Part shown: in pieces, positions 60,041 to 64,000 of the stretch
Layout of the letters: each line of letters begins with the position of its first letter
How positions within the stretch are numbered: position 1 is the first letter of the stretch
DNA from: an uncultured Collinsella sp.
GTDB lineage: Bacteria; Actinomycetota; Coriobacteriia; Coriobacteriales; Coriobacteriaceae
DNA length: 64,000 nt
Direction: 5' to 3'
Assembly: GCA_900541745.1 (NCBI GenBank)
Contig: UQLA01000006.1
Span: 51,155 to 115,154 of the forward strand
Notes under the pieces: generated by a model
The model's input: only the letters and a program-made list of their open reading frames with translations
The model's database searches: none
What the model was told of the DNA's origin: nothing
Position numbers and translations under genes: made by a program

Positions 60041-60850
60041 CTATTCGGTGAGCTCGGGGCCCTCGCCGGGCACGTATGCCTCGGCGCCCTCGACGCGGTT
60101 GATTTGAATGGTTCCAAAAATCTTGTCCTGGCTCAGCGTAAGCGAGCCGCGCTTGGCGAGCTCGAGCATGGCCAGGAAGGTGACAACGAGCTGCTCAGTC
60201 GTGGCGTCGCCGTCCAGTAGCTCGCGGAAGGTGCAGGTTTGGTGCGCCATGGTAAAGCGGTCGACCGAGGCCACCGTCAGGTCGAGCGGCACGCGATGCG
60301 GAGCCACGTGCTCGGCCTCCAGCAGGAAGGTTTGGCGCTTGCCGTCCAGGTCGGCGCAGATGACGGCGAGGCCGCGCAGGGTAATGCCGGCCAGGTAGTC
60401 GGGCATAAGGCCCAAGAACTCAGGGTCGGGGCCGGCAACGCGCGGATGCATGCGGCTCTCGGCCTGCATGCGCGCGCCAAGGGCCGCCGCCGCACCCTTA
60501 AACTGCTTGTAGGCGATCAGGCGCTGGATCAGGACCTCGCGCAGGGCGTCGCCGTCGAGTGCGCTGAGTTCCTCAAGGTCTTCGTCGTCCTCGTCATCGT
60601 CGACGGATTTACTGGGGGTCTCCTGGGGTACCAGCGAGGCGGCCTTAATGTCCAAAAGGGTTGCCGCGACCAGCAAAAAGTCGCTCGCCACATCTAGGTC
60701 CAGCGCCTCGATGCGCTCGACCTCGGCAAGGTACTGCTCGGCCACCTCACTGATCGAGATGGCGCCGATATCTACTTTTTGGCGGGTTACCAGCTGCAGC
60801 AGCAGGTCGAACGGTCCGCTGTAGACCTGCGTCGACACGCGATACGACAT
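60041..60850 (-). CDS. scpA: Segregation and condensation protein A
   Basis: ScpA is the kleisin subunit bridging SMC heads. The N-terminal motif YSGPFDLLLQLVTRQKVDI and ISEVAEQYLAEV are clear, followed by an acidic linker (~95-110), a central region and a winged-helix C-terminus (TFLAMLELAKRGSLTLSQ). The 269 residues are typical. The preceding 84 bases (60851-60934) hold no gene; one short hairpin (GACCG/CGGTC) is present. Confidence 0.96.
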   Translation of the reverse strand: MSYRVSTQVYSGPFDLLLQLVTRQKVDIGAISISEVAEQYLAEVERIEALDLDVASDFLLVAATLLDIKAASLVPQETPSKSVDDDEDDEDLEELSALDGDALREVLIQRLIAYKQFKGAAAALGARMQAESRMHPRVAGPDPEFLGLMPDYLAGITLRGLAVICADLDGKRQTFLLEAEHVAPHRVPLDLTVASVDRFTMAHQTCTFRELLDGDATTEQLVVTFLAMLELAKRGSLTLSQDKIFGTIQINRVEGAEAYVPGEGPELTE

Positions 60851-60934
60851 CTTCGACCTCCTTTGACGGCGCCTTCGCGGCGCGGTTTGGGTGCATGCTG
60901 CGACCGTTTTACGCGGTCGACCTGTAAGTTTACC

Positions 60935-61618
60935 CTAGATGCCGGCGATTGCGAAGTTGAGCAGCCACTCGGCCAGCGGATACACGGTAACGTCGAAATA
61001 CCGGCCGATCACGTCGATGCCGGTCCACATGGGCAGCAGGTACAGCACGATGATAAGGATCGGCATGGCGTATTGCTGCAGACGATAGTAGTTGGCGAGC
61101 GCCTTACCTTTGAGGAACGGCACGATGATCGACGAGCCGTCGAGCGGCGGGATCGGGATGAGGTTAAAGAACGCGAGCGACAGGTTGACCACGATAAAGG
61201 TGGCACCGAAGTTCATGATTTGGGACGCCACGGCAAAGGACATGCTGACATAGAGATTGCCGTATGCCACGTGCATGAGGGCGGCCGCGAGACACGCGAG
61301 CGCGATGTTCGATGCAGGGCCGGCCGCGCTCACTAGGACCTCGTCGCGCTTGGGGTGCTTGAGGTTGTTGAGGTAGACGGGCACGGGCTTGGCAAAGGCG
61401 AACACCGGGCCGCCGGCGGCAAGCATCAGCAGCGGCAGGAGGACGGTGCCAAACGGGTCGATGTGGTTGAGCGGGTTGAGCGAAACGCGGCCGCGTGAAC
61501 GCGCCGTCTTATCGCCGAGCGCCCAGGCTGCGGCGGCGTGCGCGCTCTCGTGGATCACGATGCCAACGATGACGGCTACGGCGCTGGCGAGCAGGTTCAT
61601 GAGGTAGCTGCTGGACAT
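60935..61618 (-). CDS. Site-2 protease-like M50 metalloprotease
   Basis: The 227 residues form about six membrane segments. The zinc motif is HESAH (His23, Glu24, His27) and the third ligand lies in NLIPIPPLDGSS. This matches the compact Rip-type M50 group next to scpA in many Gram-positive bacteria. No PDZ domain is present. Members cleave membrane-embedded regulators; the substrate here is unknown. Confidence 0.93.
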   Translation of the reverse strand: MSSSYLMNLLASAVAVIVGIVIHESAHAAAAWALGDKTARSRGRVSLNPLNHIDPFGTVLLPLLMLAAGGPVFAFAKPVPVYLNNLKHPKRDEVLVSAAGPASNIALACLAAALMHVAYGNLYVSMSFAVASQIMNFGATFIVVNLSLAFFNLIPIPPLDGSSIIVPFLKGKALANYYRLQQYAMPILIIVLYLLPMWTGIDVIGRYFDVTVYPLAEWLLNFAIAGI

Positions 61619-61627
61619 GTCGATCCC

Positions 61628-61924
61628 CTAGCGGACGCGGCGCGAGGCGCGCGTAAGCAGGTAGTCGGCCACAAATAGAATCACGGCGACGATAGCGTAA
61701 TCCAGGCGAAACACGCCGCCAAAGGGCGACGTGATGACGCCGTAGCCGGCGATGGCGCTCGGCAGCGCGCGCGAAAGCTCAACGACAAAGCCCACGATCT
61801 GCAGCTTGGCGGTGAGGCCGCTAAAGCACAGCAGCACGGTCATCGCGCTCATAAAGATGCCGCAGATGCGGCACGCGATGGCGATAATGCTCATCGCCAC
61901 GGCAGCAGCCTTACGAGAGTTCAC
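61628..61924 (-). CDS. Small hypothetical membrane protein
   Basis: This 98-residue protein has two or three membrane segments (about residues 10-32, 38-58 and 72-90) and a basic C-terminus (TRASRRVR). GTG 61924 is chosen because AGAGGAG lies seven bases upstream; it overlaps the ABC-F gene end by 14 bases. I do not recognise the family. Its place between an ABC-F gene and the M50 protease suggests only cotranscription. Confidence 0.7.
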   Translation of the reverse strand: MNSRKAAAVAMSIIAIACRICGIFMSAMTVLLCFSGLTAKLQIVGFVVELSRALPSAIAGYGVITSPFGGVFRLDYAIVAVILFVADYLLTRASRRVR

Positions 61925-63944
61925 GCGCGGTCTCCTCTTCGATCTGGGTGGAAAGCTCCAGCCATTCGTCCTCGAGCTTGGGCAGCTCTTGCTTAAGGCC
62001 GTTATATTCCCCCAGCGCGGCGTTGAACTTGTCCTGATCGGCATAAAGTTCTTCGCTTGCCATCAATTCCATAAGCTCGTCATAGCGGGCACGCTTCTTG
62101 TCGAGCTCCGTCTCGATCTTCTTGAGCTGGTTGCGCACGCCCTTGAGCTTTTTGTTGAGCGCAGCGCGGGCCTGGGCCTCGGCACGCTTTTGCTCCTTGG
62201 TCTTTTTGCCCTCGGCCGGCTTAGGCGCTGCAGCGGGGGTGTCGGCCTGGGCGGCACTGGCTTTGGTGGGCTTGGCCGCGGCGGGAGCACTCTCCCCTGC
62301 CGCCTCGGCGGCGGCGCGGGCCGCGAGGTCCTCGCGCTTGTAGAGGTAATAGTCGTAGTCGCCGTCGTAGACCGTGACCTTGCCGTCGCGGATATCGATG
62401 ACGCGGTTGGCCACGGCGCGCACCAGGTGCTCGTCATGGCTGATGAGCACGATGGTGCCGGGGAAGTTTTGCAGGGCGCTCTCGAGCATATCCACCGAGT
62501 CAATGTCCAGGTGGTTGGTGGGCTCGTCCAGGCACAGGAGCGCCTCGGGCGCCACGAGCATCTTGGCCAGGGCCAAGCGCGCCTTTTCGCCGCCGGAGAG
62601 GACACGGACCTGCTTTTCGATTGCGTCGTTGTCGCTAAACAGGAAGGCGCCCAGCAGGCTGCGCTGCTGCGGCACGGTCCACTTGGGCGTGACGGTGTCG
62701 ATTTCTTGCAGGACGGTGTTGGACTCGGTCATGCCTTCGAGCGCATGCTGGGCGTAATAGGCCACGCCCACGTTCGTGCCCAGGTCGCGCGTGCCGGTAG
62801 TGGGCGGCTCCAGGCCGGCGATGATCTTCATGAGCGTGGACTTGCCGGCGCCGTTGGGGCCGACGAGCGCCACATGCTCGCCGCGGTAGAGCTTAAGGTC
62901 GATATCGCTGTAGATGTGCTTGTTGCCGTAGGACTTGGATACGCCCTCCAGGCCCACGACCATGTCGCCCGAGCGCGGCGGGTCGGGGAACTTAAAGTCG
63001 ATGTGCTTGTGGCCTTCGGGCAGGATGACGAGCTCTTTTTTAATCTGCTCGATCTTGCGGATGCGCTCCTGGGCCTGGGCTGCCTTGGTGGGCTTGTAGC
63101 GGAACTTGTCGACGAAGACCTGCATATGGGCGATGTCGCGCTCCTGGGCAGCGCGCTTTGCTCGCATCTGCTCCAGGTTGTCCTCGCGCTGCTTGAGGTA
63201 GCTGCTGTAGTTGCCGGTGTAGGTGGTTACGCGGCGGTTTTCGAGGGCGGCGACGTGGTCGACGCAGGCGTCCATGAAGGCGCGGTCGTGGCTGACGATG
63301 AGGACGGCGCCGTCGTAGTTGGCGATAAAGCCGCGCAGCCACTGGACGCTTTCGAGGTCCAGGTGGTTGGTGGGCTCGTCCAGAAGCAGCAGGTCGGGAT
63401 GGCGCAGGAAGAGCTTGGCGAGCGCGATGCGCATTTGCCAGCCGCCCGAGAACTCGGAACACGGGCGCTCAAAGTCGGTGACCTTAAAGCCCAGGCCGGA
63501 CAGGATCTTGCGGGCGTTGCTCTCGAGCTCGTAGCCGCCCAGGTGCTCAAAGCGGTCCTGGACCTGGCCGTACTCGTTAAGGAGTGCGTCGACGTCCTTG
63601 CCCTGCTCGGAGAGCTCGGTGATCTGGGCCTGCAGCTCGTTGGCGCGCTCGCCCATTCGGCGGATTTCTTTGGCGGCGGCCATGACCTCGGCGAGGATGG
63701 TGGTGTCCTTGTGCTCCAGGTTGGTTTCCTGCTCGAGGTAGCCCACCTGGCAATCCTTGGCGTACTGGACCTGGCCGGCGTCGGGGCTGTCGATGCCCAT
63801 GATGATTTTGAGCATGGTGGTTTTGCCGGCGCCGTTGGGTCCCACGAGCGCAAAGCGCTCGCCGGGGTTGATCTGGAAGGACGCGCCGCTAAAGAGGACG
63901 CGCGCGCCGAAGCTTTTTTCGATCTTGTCGACCAGGAGGATCAT
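61911..63944 (-). CDS. ABC-F family ATPase
   Basis: The 677 residues carry two ABC domains without membrane segments. First site: Walker A GPNGAGKTTMLK near residue 36, signature SGGWQMRIALAKL, Walker B LLLLDEPTNHLD. Second: GPNGAGKSTLMK near 365, SGGEKARLALAKM and LCLDEPTNHLD. A linker of ~80 residues (~240-320) separates them, and an Ala/Lys-rich region plus coiled coil ends the protein (~540-677). ABC-F proteins act on the ribosome; the C-terminal coiled coil resembles Uup or YdiF types. I cannot say whether it is housekeeping or antibiotic-protective. Confidence 0.95.
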   Translation of the reverse strand: MILLVDKIEKSFGARVLFSGASFQINPGERFALVGPNGAGKTTMLKIIMGIDSPDAGQVQYAKDCQVGYLEQETNLEHKDTTILAEVMAAAKEIRRMGERANELQAQITELSEQGKDVDALLNEYGQVQDRFEHLGGYELESNARKILSGLGFKVTDFERPCSEFSGGWQMRIALAKLFLRHPDLLLLDEPTNHLDLESVQWLRGFIANYDGAVLIVSHDRAFMDACVDHVAALENRRVTTYTGNYSSYLKQREDNLEQMRAKRAAQERDIAHMQVFVDKFRYKPTKAAQAQERIRKIEQIKKELVILPEGHKHIDFKFPDPPRSGDMVVGLEGVSKSYGNKHIYSDIDLKLYRGEHVALVGPNGAGKSTLMKIIAGLEPPTTGTRDLGTNVGVAYYAQHALEGMTESNTVLQEIDTVTPKWTVPQQRSLLGAFLFSDNDAIEKQVRVLSGGEKARLALAKMLVAPEALLCLDEPTNHLDIDSVDMLESALQNFPGTIVLISHDEHLVRAVANRVIDIRDGKVTVYDGDYDYYLYKREDLAARAAAEAAGESAPAAAKPTKASAAQADTPAAAPKPAEGKKTKEQKRAEAQARAALNKKLKGVRNQLKKIETELDKKRARYDELMELMASEELYADQDKFNAALGEYNGLKQELPKLEDEWLELSTQIEEETARELS

Positions 63945-63974
63945 GGTGCCGCCTTTGACCTTGTGTGCCTATAT

Positions 63975-64000
63975 GAAAAAAGGCCCCAACTTGCGTTGGA
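63975..64000 (-). terminator. Partial terminator at right edge
   Basis: On the minus strand CCAAC-GCAA-GTTGG is followed by GGCC and six T residues. The stem is cut by the window edge. It probably ends a minus-strand gene lying to the right, upstream of the ABC-F gene. Confidence 0.55.

Overview
The window looks like a chromosomal segment of a high-GC Gram-positive gut bacterium of the Coriobacteriia, most likely Collinsella or a close relative. This is inferred from gene content. The RNase J, RNase Y, SpoVS and lexA/LysM arrangement follows Bacillus-like gene order. The FHA protein, MerR regulator and PgsA-type synthase sit together as in Actinomycetia. The SOS boxes have the Gram-positive form CGAAC-N4-GTTCG.

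Region 1 (1-13.9 kb, + strand) is the late half of a siphovirus-type prophage: head-tail end protein, major tail protein, tail chaperone with a -1 frameshift, tape measure, distal tail, tail-tip protein, collagen-like fibre, two small membrane proteins, amidase endolysin and a small membrane-anchored protein. No integrase or repressor is in view. The likely right attachment zone is just upstream of pnp.

Region 2 (13.9-35 kb, + strand) is core housekeeping: pnp, rnj, ftsK, a RodZ-like gene, yajQ, rimO, pgsA, pncC, recA, recX, rny, an uncharacterised GHKL ATPase, spoVS, miaB, miaA and hflX. Three RNA-decay nucleases (PNPase, RNase J, RNase Y) lie within 16 kb. recA has a promoter with an SOS box in its spacer and an upstream array of four TTTGGT-like repeats spaced exactly 11 bp.

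Region 3 (35-46.8 kb, mixed strands) holds a membrane acyltransferase, lexA divergent from a YneA-like LysM gene across three SOS boxes, nrdR, dut, a diacylglycerol glycosyltransferase-like gene, trxB, a DUF1836 regulator, a DegV protein, a secreted NlpC/P60 hydrolase, apt, a MerR/FtsR-like regulator, a GarA/OdhI-like FHA protein, a second PgsA-family synthase and tRNA-Pro(GGG).

Region 4 (46.9-64 kb, - strand) is a tight colinear block of 18 genes: an ABC-F ATPase, a small membrane protein, an M50 protease, scpA, scpB, a pseudouridine synthase, cmk, plsC, ispH, a DUF512 radical-SAM-like gene, der, plsY, gpsA, rpe, a cysteine desulfurase, a Nif3-like gene, a zinc-ribbon coiled-coil gene and coaBC.

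The most unusual signal is non-coding. There are two families of long palindromic elements, one pair between pnp and rnj and one pair between dut and the glycosyltransferase. Each pair is two oppositely oriented copies with a conserved asymmetric core. The flanking arms (28-36 bp) are nearly unrelated in sequence between copies but almost perfectly self-complementary, and the inner stems show compensatory changes.
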